Shown here piece by piece: positions 17,571 through 27,800 of a stretch of DNA of 64,000 bases. The notes under the pieces are model-generated. The model had not been told where the DNA came from. It saw only the letters and a list, made by a program, of their open reading frames with translations, and made no database searches. Each line of letters opens with the position of its first letter. Position 1 is the stretch's first letter. The translations under genes were made by a program, and so were the position numbers. Origin of the DNA: Phycisphaera sp. (GTDB lineage: Bacteria; Planctomycetota; Phycisphaerae; Phycisphaerales; UBA1924); assembly GCA_025916675.1 (NCBI GenBank), contig CP098402.1, positions 1,359,205 through 1,423,204 on the forward strand, read 5' to 3'.

Positions 17571-19052
17571 CTACGAAGGCTCAGCGACCAGCAAGGCGGC
17601 GTACCCGCCGTCGCGATAGCCGGTCGGCGGCTGTCCTGGAAGGCCCGCGGGCGTTGTCGACGCTTCCTTGAGGACGCGGAAGTTCGCCGACTCGCACGCC
17701 CAGGCAGTGATGTGCTGGTTCTCTTCCTCGTCCATGCTGCATGTGGCGTAGACGACGTGGCCGCCAGGGGCGAGCATGGCGCGGCTCTGGGCCAGAAGGT
17801 CTCGTTGGATGGACACCAGTCGCTCGAGTTGCTCGGATGCCTTCTCGGTGCCCAGGCGATACCTGGCCTCGGGGCGCCGCGGGAGAACACCGGAATTCGA
17901 GCAGGGCACGTCGAGCAGCACGAGGTCGGCCTTGCCAGCCGCCTCGTAGCGCACGTCCTCGATATCCAGAACCTTGGTTAGGTCGTCCTTGGCGAACACG
18001 CGGCGCAGGCCCTTGGCCCGCGCGTCGTTGGTATCGCAGGCCAGGATGGTCGCCTCGGGATACATCGCGCGCAACTGGCGGGTCTTGGTGCCCAAACCGG
18101 CGCAAAGATCGACAATCAGGCCCGGCTTCAGGTCCAGGCCATCGAGCACGTCGAGCGCCGCGGCCGAGGTCGCGTCCTGCACCCAGATGTCCCTTCGCCC
18201 CTTGAGCATGTCTCGCGGGCTGGCGCCGGGGGGGCCCAGCACGCTCAGGCCCTCGCGCTCGTGGGGCGTGAGCGTGTGGCCCTCGCGCATGCTCACGGAC
18301 CAGTTGTCGGGATCATCGGCCTCGCTCGCGGCGTGGGCGTGGTTGATGACCACCGGTGGTTGCACGAGCGTGTGCAAGGCCTGCTCGACGACGCCCGCAT
18401 CTCCCAATCGCGAGTGCCAGCGCTCGATGAGCCAGCGGGGAGTACCCGTCGCGGCTTCGAGCCAGAGCAGGGTCTCGGTCGGGAAGATGTCCGTGGTGAG
18501 CTGGATCGCCCGGCCGTCGTGCAGCGGCAGGCGGTCGGCCTTGCCAACGTGCTCGGTCGCGGGACCGTCGATGATAACCGGCCAGCCTTCTTCCGCTCGG
18601 GCCACGCTCTCGGTGACGCGGCGGAGCAGGGCGTTGACCAGGCCGGTGGCCTTGGGCTTGCCCGCGCTGCGGGTCCAGTTGACGGCCTCGTTGATGGCCG
18701 CGTGGGGCGGGATGCGGTCGAGCAACAGCAACTGGGCGGCCCCGGCCAGCAGGGCGGCCCTCACGGTGCTGTCCATTTCATGGAGTGGTCGGGCTTTGGG
18801 GCCGGTGGTGTGGGGGGCGAACATCGCCTCAAGGGTGATCCATCGACGCATGACGGCGTCGTAGATCGCGTGGGCGAGGGCGGCTTCCCGACCGGCACCG
18901 GGGCCCTGGAGTTCGCTCGTGTCCAGCGGCTCGAGGCCCAGGTCGGGGTAGCGGTGGGCCTCCTCGCGCAGGCGGAAGTGGACCACCGAGCGGGCGCTGA
19001 TGGCGTCGGGGAAGCGGTTCGGACGGCGGCTTTGGGAGGTTGTGCGTGCCAA
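17571..19052 (-). CDS. rsmB: 16S rRNA (cytosine-C5)-methyltransferase, RsmB family
   Basis: Predicted 493-residue RNA m5C methyltransferase. The N-terminal half has the NusB-like RNA-binding helices (AALLAGAAQLLLLDRIPPHAAINEAV, GLVNALLRRV). The C-terminal half is the SAM domain with motif I DLCAGLGTKTRQL, motif IV DVPCSNSG, and the catalytic-cysteine motif YATCSMDEEEN. The start is uncertain; TTG 19052 is chosen because sequence before it is low-complexity Arg/Pro. It is divergent from the histidine kinase gene, with starts 33 bases apart. RsmB methylates C967 of 16S rRNA in E. coli. Confidence 0.88.
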   Translation of the reverse strand: MARTTSQSRRPNRFPDAISARSVVHFRLREEAHRYPDLGLEPLDTSELQGPGAGREAALAHAIYDAVMRRWITLEAMFAPHTTGPKARPLHEMDSTVRAALLAGAAQLLLLDRIPPHAAINEAVNWTRSAGKPKATGLVNALLRRVTESVARAEEGWPVIIDGPATEHVGKADRLPLHDGRAIQLTTDIFPTETLLWLEAATGTPRWLIERWHSRLGDAGVVEQALHTLVQPPVVINHAHAASEADDPDNWSVSMREGHTLTPHEREGLSVLGPPGASPRDMLKGRRDIWVQDATSAAALDVLDGLDLKPGLIVDLCAGLGTKTRQLRAMYPEATILACDTNDARAKGLRRVFAKDDLTKVLDIEDVRYEAAGKADLVLLDVPCSNSGVLPRRPEARYRLGTEKASEQLERLVSIQRDLLAQSRAMLAPGGHVVYATCSMDEEENQHITAWACESANFRVLKEASTTPAGLPGQPPTGYRDGGYAALLVAEPS

Positions 19053-19084
19053 GGGGGATGGTAGGGAGGGCGTACGATCAGATC

Positions 19085-20629
19085 GTGCCCGACCCGGCCA
19101 TCGACAGCCCGCCCGCGGAACGCCCCCGCCGCATGCCACCCAAGCTGCTGGGCACGATGCGCATCCGCAAGAAGCTCATCCTCTTGCACACGGCGTTCTC
19201 GGCGGGGCTGGCGGCCCTCATGTTCTTCATTCTGAGGCCCGAGATCCAGGCCCTGGTCCGCCAGGCCGAGGCCGAGGACGCCGCGTATGTGCTGGCCACG
19301 CTCGACGTGCTCGAACTGGCCGACGGGCGGGCGCAGGGCCGGGAGCGCCTGGCGGCGGGCGTCACGCTGCGGTGGGGGGGTGCCGAGGCGCTCGGCCTGG
19401 GCCCGGGTGCCATCGCCGCCATGCAGCGGGCCGCGACCGCGCCGGTCGTGCTGCCCGACGATGCCGGAGGCCAGACCGCCTCCGGGTCGCGCGTTGGCTC
19501 TGCTGGGCTGTACAGGCCCCACGCCGCGGGCGGGGGGTACTACATCATCGACCGCCAGCTTGACGGCGTGCGTGCCTCGGTCGCCCGGCTCGACCTGGTG
19601 CTGCTGCTGAGCATGCTGGGCGTGTACTTCCTGATCGCCGCCGCGCTCGAGGTCTTCGTGCTGCCCCGGCACGTCTACCAGCCCATCCGCCGGATGCTGC
19701 ACGCCGACCTGGCGGTGCAGCAGGGCGACCGCACGGGCGAGCTGATCGACCCCCGATTCATGCCGCAAGACGAGCTGGGCGAGATCATGCGCAGCCGCAA
19801 CCGGTCTGTTTCCGCCCTACGTCGCAACGAGGCCGAGCTGGCGCGCACGCTCGCGGAGCTCGAACGCGTCGCGGGCGACCTGAAGCGTAAGAACCACCTC
19901 TTAGAGAACGCCCGCCGCAACCTGGCCGACGCCGACCGGCTCGCGTCGCTGGGCATGCTCAGCGCCGGCATCGCCCACGAGATCAACACGCCGCTGGCGG
20001 TCTTGAAGGGCCTAGTCTCGGAAATCAACGACGCGCCCGGCGAGCCTGTGGCCGGGAGCAAGGCCAAGCTCATGCGCCGGGTGGTTGATCGCCTGGAACG
20101 CCTGGGCGAGGGCCTGCTCGACTTCGCGCGTGTGCGCTCGCCGCGCGTGGCGACGGTCGCGGTGTCCACGCTCGTGCGCCAGGCACTCGAGCTGCTGAGC
20201 CTGGACGACCCCGTCCGCCGCGTGCGTGTGGAAGATCGTGTGGCCGATGGCCTGAGCGTGCCCTGCGATGGCGACCGCATGGTGCAGGTGCTCGTCAACC
20301 TCGTGCGCAACGCCGCCGAGGCGCTCGTCGAGAGCGACTCCACGAACGCGGCCATCACGATCACCGCCGAGTCGCTGACACGCGAGGGATCGGGCTGGGT
20401 TTCGATCACCATTGCCGACAACGGCCCGGGCATCCCAGCCGAGCTGCTGCCGAGCTTATTAGAACCCTTTGTGAGCTCGAGGCTCGACGCGAAGGGCACC
20501 GGCCTGGGCCTAGCGGTCGCCGATGGCATCGTCCGCGAGCATGGTGGGGTGCTGATCGCTCGCAACAGCGAGGAGGGCGGGGCCGAGTTCGAGGTGCTGC
20601 TGCCGGCGTTCGAGAGCGCGGGGTCGTGA
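19085..20629 (+). CDS. Membrane sensor histidine kinase
   Basis: Predicted ~514-residue sensor kinase. One helix (KKLILLHTAFSAGLAALMFFIL), an extracytoplasmic domain of ~130 residues and a second helix (LVLLLSMLGVYFLIAAALEVFVL) lead to a HAMP-like linker and coiled coil. The H box is AGIAHEINTPL with H298 (counting from GTG 19085). The ATPase domain has N box NLVRNAAEAL, G1 DNGPGIP and G2 GTGLGLAV. No response regulator is adjacent, so it is an orphan kinase here. ATG 19058 and ATG 19133 are alternative starts. It converges on the Uup-like gene with a 19-base gap. Confidence 0.88.
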   Translation: MPDPAIDSPPAERPRRMPPKLLGTMRIRKKLILLHTAFSAGLAALMFFILRPEIQALVRQAEAEDAAYVLATLDVLELADGRAQGRERLAAGVTLRWGGAEALGLGPGAIAAMQRAATAPVVLPDDAGGQTASGSRVGSAGLYRPHAAGGGYYIIDRQLDGVRASVARLDLVLLLSMLGVYFLIAAALEVFVLPRHVYQPIRRMLHADLAVQQGDRTGELIDPRFMPQDELGEIMRSRNRSVSALRRNEAELARTLAELERVAGDLKRKNHLLENARRNLADADRLASLGMLSAGIAHEINTPLAVLKGLVSEINDAPGEPVAGSKAKLMRRVVDRLERLGEGLLDFARVRSPRVATVAVSTLVRQALELLSLDDPVRRVRVEDRVADGLSVPCDGDRMVQVLVNLVRNAAEALVESDSTNAAITITAESLTREGSGWVSITIADNGPGIPAELLPSLLEPFVSSRLDAKGTGLGLAVADGIVREHGGVLIARNSEEGGAEFEVLLPAFESAGS

Positions 20630-20648
20630 GCACGCTTCCATCCGCCAC

Positions 20649-22493
20649 TCAGCCACCGCCCCGCATCGCGTCCAACTCGGCCCACCGCGCATAGAGCTCG
20701 GTCACGCGCTGCTGGCCATCCTTGAGCTTGGAATACACCGTCGCGGCCTTCGTGTGGTCGGCGGTCAGCGCCGGGTCGGCGGCGTCGGCTTCGAGCCGCT
20801 CGACGTCGGCCTCGGCCTCGAGGATCGCCTCTTCCATGCTGTCGTATTCGCGTTGCAGCTTGTACGAGAGCTTCCCGGGCTTGGGCTGGTTCGACTTCTT
20901 CTGGGCGGGTTGGCCCGGTTCTGGCTTGGCTTCGGCGGTCTGGAGCTTCTCGGCCTTGAGAACCGCCGACTTCCACTGCTCCATCGACGCAAACAACTTC
21001 GCGTCACCCCGGCCATCGAGCGCGATGTACTCCGTCGCGACGCGCTCGAGTAGGAAGCGGTCGTGGGTGACCAGGACGATCGCACCGGGAAAATCGAAGA
21101 GGGCCTGCTCGAGGACTTCCAGCGAGGGGATGTCCAGGTCGTTGGTCGGCTCGTCCAGCAGCAGCACCTCGGCCGGCGAGAGCATCAAGTTCGCAATCAG
21201 CACCCGGGCCTGCTCGCCGCCCGAGAGGTCGGCGATGCGCATCGGCAGTTGCTCGGGCTCGAACAGGAACCGCGCCGCCCACCCCGCGATGTGGACCTTG
21301 TTGCCCCGGTAGTGGATCGTATCGCCGATCGCGCCCAGGGCCTCACGCAATGAGTGGTCCTGCGACAGCGAATCGCGGTGCTGGCTGAAGGTGATGATCT
21401 TGAGGTTGTCGGCCCGCTGGATCGTTCCGGTGTCGGGTTCGAGGTCGCCCGACATGAGCCGCATCAGCGTCGTCTTGCCCGAGCCATTGACGCCCATGAG
21501 CCCGATCCGCTGGCCGGGAGTGAGTGTCAGATCGAGCCCCTCGAACAGCCGCTTGCTTCCCAGGAATTTCGAGACGCCGCGGAGGGCCACGAGCTTGTTG
21601 GTCTTGCGCTCGGTCGCCTGGAAGGCGATCTGCGTGGTCTTCGTGGGCGCGAGATTCCGGTCGGTGGTGTCCTTGAGCTCTTCGCGGCGCGACGCCGCAG
21701 CCTGAACCTGGCTCTTGTTGCGAGTGCCGCGGCCCTTGACGCCCTGGTGCAGCCAGGCCGTATCGCGCCGCACTTTGCCCGCGACGGCCGACTGGGCCGC
21801 CCGCTGTGCGTCCAGGAACGCTTCCTTGCGCCGCACGAACTCGCTGTAGTTGCCCGCGGCCTCGAAGGCCCCGCCCGGGTACGCGGCCGAGAGCTCGACG
21901 ATGCGCGTGGCCGTGTTCTCGAGGAAGCGCCGGTCGTGGGTCACGAAGACCATCGCGATGGGCGACTGCCGCACGAAGCCCTCGAGCCACAGCACGCCCT
22001 CGAGGTCGAGGTGGTTCGTTGGCTCGTCAAGCAGGAGGACTTCCGGGTCGCCGGCGAGCGCCTTGGCAATAGACAGCCGCTTGCGCCACCCGCCCGAGAG
22101 CGTACCGACTGGTTGATTCAGGTCCACGAAGCCCAGCTTCGTCAGCGCGATCGACGCCCGCGTGGTCGCGTCGGTCTCGTGCGCGCCATCATCTGCCTGG
22201 TCATCGTCGTGGCCCTGAAGGCCGCCGCGCACCACCAACAGCGGCGTGGCGTCGCCATCGAAGCGGTCGTCCTGATCGACATACGCCGCGCGCAGGCCGC
22301 GCCGCCGCACGATCTCGCCCGCATCGGGCTCGAGCACGCCCGCGAGGATCTTCATGAGCGTCGACTTGCCCCCGCCGTTGGGCCCGATGAGCCCGATGCG
22401 CTCGCCGTCTTCGACATGCACCGACACGCCCTCGAACAGGGCCTTGGAGGGGTACATCTTGGTCAGGTTGCGGGCGGTCAGGAGCGTGGGCAT
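20649..22493 (-). CDS. uup: ABC-F family ATPase, Uup-like
   Basis: Predicted 614-residue protein with two ABC cassettes: Walker A GPNGGGKST and GVNGSGKTT, signature LSGGWRKRLSIAKAL and LSGGEQARVLIANLM, Walker B VLLLDEPTNHLD and VLLLDEPTNDLD. The C-terminal ~80 residues form a charged coiled coil (SMEEAILEAEADVERLEADAAD), matching the Uup C-terminal domain that binds DNA or RNA in E. coli. An inserted acidic stretch in cassette 1 (GHDDDQADDGAHE) is unusual. The ATG at 22493 is the family start, although the frame is open 84 codons further upstream. Confidence 0.9.
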   Translation of the reverse strand: MPTLLTARNLTKMYPSKALFEGVSVHVEDGERIGLIGPNGGGKSTLMKILAGVLEPDAGEIVRRRGLRAAYVDQDDRFDGDATPLLVVRGGLQGHDDDQADDGAHETDATTRASIALTKLGFVDLNQPVGTLSGGWRKRLSIAKALAGDPEVLLLDEPTNHLDLEGVLWLEGFVRQSPIAMVFVTHDRRFLENTATRIVELSAAYPGGAFEAAGNYSEFVRRKEAFLDAQRAAQSAVAGKVRRDTAWLHQGVKGRGTRNKSQVQAAASRREELKDTTDRNLAPTKTTQIAFQATERKTNKLVALRGVSKFLGSKRLFEGLDLTLTPGQRIGLMGVNGSGKTTLMRLMSGDLEPDTGTIQRADNLKIITFSQHRDSLSQDHSLREALGAIGDTIHYRGNKVHIAGWAARFLFEPEQLPMRIADLSGGEQARVLIANLMLSPAEVLLLDEPTNDLDIPSLEVLEQALFDFPGAIVLVTHDRFLLERVATEYIALDGRGDAKLFASMEQWKSAVLKAEKLQTAEAKPEPGQPAQKKSNQPKPGKLSYKLQREYDSMEEAILEAEADVERLEADAADPALTADHTKAATVYSKLKDGQQRVTELYARWAELDAMRGGG

Positions 22494-22650
22494 GGGGGTG
22501 GGGCGATCTGGAGCGTAGTGGTAGGCAGTGTGAGCATCCGTACTGAGGGATCCGTATTTTGGTTCAATACGATATCCGGTTCGCCTCCGAGGCGATCGGG
22601 CCGCAAGCACGAAGCCCGGCGTGTTGTGGTGGTCGAGATGCGTTTCACAG

Positions 22651-24300
22651 TCAACTCGGGTTTGCCAGCCGACGCCGCAGGTGCGCGGCCAAGCGAGTAC
22701 CGGTGATGGCTTCCTCATCAACCAACTCGTGTGCGCCACTCGCACGGATCTCCTCGACGAAACGATGGTATCGCGCGCGAGCGATGATGTATGCGTCCGG
22801 TGCGGTCACGCGAACCAAGCGGACGATCCGCTCTGCCATCGCCGGATCGGGAATGGTCACCACGACCGTGTCGGCGGCCCTCACACCGGCGTGGTGCAGC
22901 ACGTCCTCGTGTGTCGCATCGCCCACGTGGCCGACGAGCCCCATCGCCTGGGCGGCCTTGATCGCCTGGAAGTTCAAATCCAGCACAACCACCTCGCGGT
23001 CGTGGCCGGCGAGCATGCGGCCCACAGCCTGGCCCGCCGGGCCGAAGCCAACCACGAGGATGCGCCCGGCCGACTCGGTCGCGGGCGTGCCCACCGGCGG
23101 GGCGGGCGCGGACACCAACCGGATGCGGCGCAGCGAGGCGATGATCCGAGGGGCCAGCCACGGCGCGGTCGAGACGAGATACGGCGTCAGAAAGAGCGAG
23201 ATGATCGTCGCCGACACGAGCAGCCGCAAGGTGTCATCGCTAATCAGGGTCCCGCGGGCCGACATCGCCAGTATGAACGAGAACTCGCCCACCTGGGCCA
23301 GGCAGAGTCCGGCCATCAGTGCGCTCTCGTGGGCGAGGCCCAAGCCCCGCAGGACGGCCCAGACGATGACGGCCTTGCCCACGATGATGGCCGCCACGAC
23401 CCCGACCACCATGCCGAGGTTTTCGATTAACCAGGCGGGATCCCCGAGCATGCCGATGGAACCGAAGAATAGCGTCACCAAGAGCGTCTGGAGCGAGGCG
23501 ACATCGGCACGGACCTGTGTCGCGAAGGGGGAGGCGGCCAGGAGCATGCCCGCCACGAAGGCCCCAAGCGCGGGCGACAGGCCGAATTCGTGCGAGGCCC
23601 ATGCCGCGCCCAGGCCGACAACGACCGCCACCAGGATCGGAAGGTCGCGGCTGTGTCGCATGGCGTCCAGGCGGAGCAACCAGGGCATGCCGTACCGCAG
23701 GATCACGTACAGGCCCCCGACCAGCACCGCCGCGCCGCCGATCACGCGGGCCAGGGCCCATCCGGCATCGACCAGACCGCCCTCGCCGCCAAGCAGAGCC
23801 ACCAGGAGCACCAGCGGCACCACGGCTGCGTCTTGCACAAGCAGGATGCCCAGAGCGTGCCGGCCGTGGTGCGACTCGATCTCGGCGCGCGAGACCAGCA
23901 GTCGCAGCACGCACGCCGTGCTGCTCAGGGCGATGATCGCGCCGAGCGCCCAGGCCGAACGCACGGGCACGCCCACGAGCAGGCACACTGAGGCCACCAG
24001 CAACAAGGTCACAAGCACTTGCAAGAATCCGCCGCCGATGGCGACGCGTCCGAGCCCGATCAGCCGCCGCCAGGAGAATTCCAGGCCGATAGTAAAGAGC
24101 AAGAGCGCGATGCCCAACTCGGCGAGGATCTCTACTTCATCCCCCGAGCCGACGAACCCGAGCACGTTGGGCCCCATCAGCGTACCCGCGGCGAGATATC
24201 CGATGATCGGGCTCTGCTTAAGGCACGCGCAGGCGATACCCAGTGCCGTAGCGGTCGACAGCAGGAGGAGGACGTCCAGGAGCACGGACCACGATCCCAT
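22651..24300 (-). CDS. Kef-type K+/H+ antiporter with RCK domain
   Basis: Predicted 549-residue CPA2 antiporter. About twelve helices cover residues ~5-380, with the family core IGLEFSWRRL, LVQDAAVVPLVLLVAL (QDAAVVP loop) and LAQVGEFSFIL. The C-terminal ~150 residues are a TrkA-N (RCK) NAD-binding domain: RILVVGFGPAGQAVGRML, a terminal acidic residue in VVVLD, and GDATHEDVLHHAGV. Kef proteins exchange K+ for H+ during stress. GTG 24303 directly before ATG 24300 is an equivalent start. With the Mrp operon this gives the window two separate cation/proton antiporters. Confidence 0.92.
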   Translation of the reverse strand: MGSWSVLLDVLLLLSTATALGIACACLKQSPIIGYLAAGTLMGPNVLGFVGSGDEVEILAELGIALLLFTIGLEFSWRRLIGLGRVAIGGGFLQVLVTLLLVASVCLLVGVPVRSAWALGAIIALSSTACVLRLLVSRAEIESHHGRHALGILLVQDAAVVPLVLLVALLGGEGGLVDAGWALARVIGGAAVLVGGLYVILRYGMPWLLRLDAMRHSRDLPILVAVVVGLGAAWASHEFGLSPALGAFVAGMLLAASPFATQVRADVASLQTLLVTLFFGSIGMLGDPAWLIENLGMVVGVVAAIIVGKAVIVWAVLRGLGLAHESALMAGLCLAQVGEFSFILAMSARGTLISDDTLRLLVSATIISLFLTPYLVSTAPWLAPRIIASLRRIRLVSAPAPPVGTPATESAGRILVVGFGPAGQAVGRMLAGHDREVVVLDLNFQAIKAAQAMGLVGHVGDATHEDVLHHAGVRAADTVVVTIPDPAMAERIVRLVRVTAPDAYIIARARYHRFVEEIRASGAHELVDEEAITGTRLAAHLRRRLANPS

Positions 24301-24784
24301 CACGCGAGTCTACGGTGGGCGCGAGCGCGGGGTGATCGCCACCCGACCGGCCGGCGTGCTCCAGCCGAGCATCCCTCCGTTCGAGCCGGAGGTAGAGCAA
24401 CTGGCGTTGAGAGAGGTTGAACGCGAAGGGAGTGGGGATCGGAAGGGCTCCATCCGAATGAGGAAGCACGACCAGAGGGCCATCCGTAGGCGGTGACGGT
24501 TCGAATCCTGCTGGCTCATTTTTTTTGAGTCCTTCGGCGAGCACGCCGAGGGGATTCCTGTCGTGGGAACAAGATTTACGCGATGCAGGGTGCGTTCAAA
24601 TGCAGGATCAGGGTAAAGTCGGTGATGTAGCCGGGTTGGCGAGCGAGATGGTGATCAACTCGGTGCCGCGCAGGATGGCTCTGTCGCGACAATCTTGCAG
24701 ATCACTCGAAGTACCTCGCGATGGAGCACACGGGTGTGCTTGGATGAACTTAGCAGCCGAGCAATACCTAGTCATAAAACAGAC
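24301..24784. other. Intergenic stretch, no gene supported
   Basis: About 480 bases with no convincing coding sequence on either strand. It contains a tRNA-like 3' fragment: GGTTCGAATCC at 24498-24508 followed by TGC, TGGCTCA and a T-run at 24519-24526. The 5' acceptor and D-arm partners of a complete tRNA cannot be found. The T-run is followed by TGAG, which pairs with the preceding CTCA. Confidence 0.5.
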
Positions 24785-24810
24785 GAGCCGCATCCCATGG
24801 GATGCGGCTC
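24785..24810 (-). terminator. Perfect 26-bp palindrome, probable intrinsic terminator
   Basis: The sequence is a perfect 26-base palindrome (arms GAGCCGCATCCC...), 27 bases downstream of the minus-strand stop of the lamin-tail protein. On the minus strand it is followed by GTCTGTTTTAT, a weak U-tract. It can fold the same way on the plus strand, where TTTC follows. Confidence 0.7.
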
Positions 24811-24837
24811 TTTCGAGACTTGAGTTTTACGATCGGT

Positions 24838-27800
24838 TTAGCAGCCGGCGTCGAACTCGTTCTGGAAGGCCAGGAAGTCGAACAGGGTCAGGCTGCCATC
24901 GCCGTCGAAGTCGGCCAGCAGGTCGCCCGAGTCGAAGGCGTTCTGGAAGGCCAGGAAGTCGAACAGCGTCAGCACGCCATCACCATCAAGATCGGCCCGG
25001 CAGCCGGTGCCACCCAGGATGGCGTCGATCGCGTCCAGGTCGTCCTGGTTGACGATCAGGTCGCCCGTCACGTCGGCCGAGAGATCGAAGAGGACCGCCT
25101 CGGAGATGTCGTCCCAGTTGGCCTCGCCGTCATCGACGGCAGAGATCTGGGCGGCGATGTAGGCCCGGTCGAAGGCATCGACGATGCCGTCGGCACCGGC
25201 GCTCGGGCTCCAGCCTGGGGTGGTCAGGCCATCGATGTTCGAGACATCAAAGCGTGACCAGCCGGCTTCGTACGAGATCGAACCATCGCCGATCATGGTG
25301 TTGAAGAAGTTGCCGGTGGTCGACGCAACGTCGACCATCTCGAAGCCGGCGACGCGGTCGAGCATGCCGGTGCCGGTGTCCAGAGCCAGGCCGTCGGCGA
25401 AGTAGCGGGCGTCCTCGGCATCGAAGTTGCCATCACCGTTGAAGTCGCCGATGATCTCGAGCACGGCGTCGCTGCCGGGCTCAAAGGAGGCGCGATCTTC
25501 CAGGGCACCGATCATGGCGGCGGTGTCGCCGATGTTGCGCACGCCGTCGTTGTTGAAATCGCCGGCCAGGCTGTTGCGATCTGTTACTCGATCGCCGTAG
25601 AAGACCGTGTTCCCGGCCTGATCGACGTAGTTGCCGCCACCGGCCACGCCATCGCTGTAGGTGACGCCCGTGGTGCGGGTGGGGACGAGGCCGGTGGTGA
25701 AGCCCGAGCCGCCAAAGGTCGCGAAGCGCGGGTCGCCCAGGACGATGCTGTTGGCACGGATGAAGTCCTGGAGGCTCTGGTTAAAGTCGGGGTTGGCGAT
25801 CTGGTTCAACGGGTCGAGGGTGTCCTGGATGAAGTCCGTCGCCGCGATCAGCGTGAAGTTGCGGGCCAGGAACTCGGCGGGCGTGAACTCGACCTCGGGG
25901 ACGCTGGGGTCGTCCTCGAATGCCGAGATGCTCGCCGTGATGTTGTTGAGGTACGCCGCGGCCTGCTCGTTCTCCATCGGGGGCAAGCCGGTGCCGTTCT
26001 GACCACCCACCGAAGGGCTCACCGCGCGGGGGCTTCCGATCGACGTGAATGTCTCGGGACCACCGATGGTCCAGCCATCGGCGTTGTTGTCCAGCACGTT
26101 ATCGATCGTCGGACGGCTGAAGGCCGTGCCGCCCTGGAGGTCGTTGCGGACGGCCAGCACGTCGGCGCGGCCGTTGAAGAACCACCGGCTGGCACGCTCG
26201 GCACCGGTGTGGCCGATCGCCAGGCGGTGGTTGATGACCGTCGAATCAAGCGAGCCGGATCCGCCCTTGTTGCCGGGCAGGAAGTCGGGACCGAGCAGGT
26301 TGAACTCGGCGCGGTTGTTGCGCTCGCCAACGTTCTCGCCGCGGCCCCAGCTGGGGTCCAGGCCGATCGAGTTCTGGAAGCCGTTGCGGGTGCCCGAGCC
26401 GGAATCGCGGGTGACGAAGACCAGGTTCTCGCCATTGCTGCGGCGGCCGGTGGCGTTGCCGTAACGCAGGTCGCTCTGGTCGATCTGCTCGAGGCCGACG
26501 CCGTAGTTGACGATCGGAGCGATCGGCACGAAGGCGATGGGCGTATCGAAGATGGTGTCGCTGGCGGTCACGGCCGGGGGGTTGGCCGGGTCGAAGAGCT
26601 TCAGGCCGCCAAGATCGGCCAGGCTGTTGCCCTGCGAGATAATGTTACCGTCCTTGTCGCGAGCGAGGATGCCCGAATCGCCGTAGCCAACCGTGCCGGG
26701 GTTGGCGTCGAGCGCGCCCGTGCCCGAGATGGTCACGGCCCAGCTGGCGGGCACGTCGAGGACGCCCAGGTCGATCCGCACGCCGCCGATAGCCGACGTG
26801 CTGGGGAACGTGAACGGGCTGGCACGGAAGGTGCCGTCGGTCAGCGAGCGGAAGGGGCTGCCGCCGGGGTTGCCGGCATTGAAGACGCCCGCCACCGGGC
26901 CGCTCACCTCGTCGATGTAGACCTCGCGGTTGGCGAAGGCGTTTTCGGCAACGCTTCCCTCAAGACCGATCGCGGGGTTGTCGTCGTCGCGTGTGGTGTC
27001 GTAGAAGCCCGTCGCCGCGAACGGGCCATCGGGGTCGTTGGTTAGCACGAACTCGCGGAAGCCTTGCACCGAGCCCGTCGAACGATCGGTCACGATCCAG
27101 TGGGCGTCGGCGTCGTAGGTGGACTTGCGCTGGCCGCCGGGGGCGAGCTGGTCGATGCCCGGGCCGATGCGACGGGCAAAGCCGTCCAGGTCGGGATCAA
27201 GGTAGTCGTTGGTCGAGGCGGGGGCCTCAAAGAAGCTCGCGAACAGCGTGGCGCCCGAGATGTTGATCAGGAAGGGGCCCTGGAGGGCCGTGTCGGCCGG
27301 CGTGGTGCCGGGGCTGCCAACGCTCGTGTCCGGGCCAGCGCCGGCGGGTGCGCTCACGTAGCCGCCGTCGACACCATCTGTGCTCAGGGCCCAGTTCGTG
27401 CCGACGTTGCCGTCGACGAAGGGGTTGCCGAGGTAGATCGAGGCGACACCGTCATCGGCGGGCCAATCGCCGCCGTCGTCGTAGGTGATCGCGACGACTG
27501 CGGCGCCGAAGTCACGGCCGGCGTGGCTGGTGATGCTGTCCCACAGGCCGAACGTGTCGCCGCCGTTATTGAGGGCCTGCCAGTCGTCCACGGCAATGAA
27601 GTTGATGCCCGTGCCCCAAGCGGCCTCGACCGTGGCCAGCGTGAGTGCGCTGTTGTACAGCACGGCGGTACCACCGGCGGGGATCATGCCGCCGGGGATG
27701 TTCGCGGCCGTGATCGGTGCTCCGCCCTCGTCATCGAGGACCCAACCGGTCAGGTCGATGGCCGATCCGCCGGTGTTCATGATCTCGACATACTCCCACT

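Noticed and set aside
24390-24518. Complete tRNA with an intron or long variable arm
   Set aside because: A D-loop-like GGTAGAGCAACTG is present near 24402, but no acceptor partner for TGGCTCA and no D-stem could be formed.
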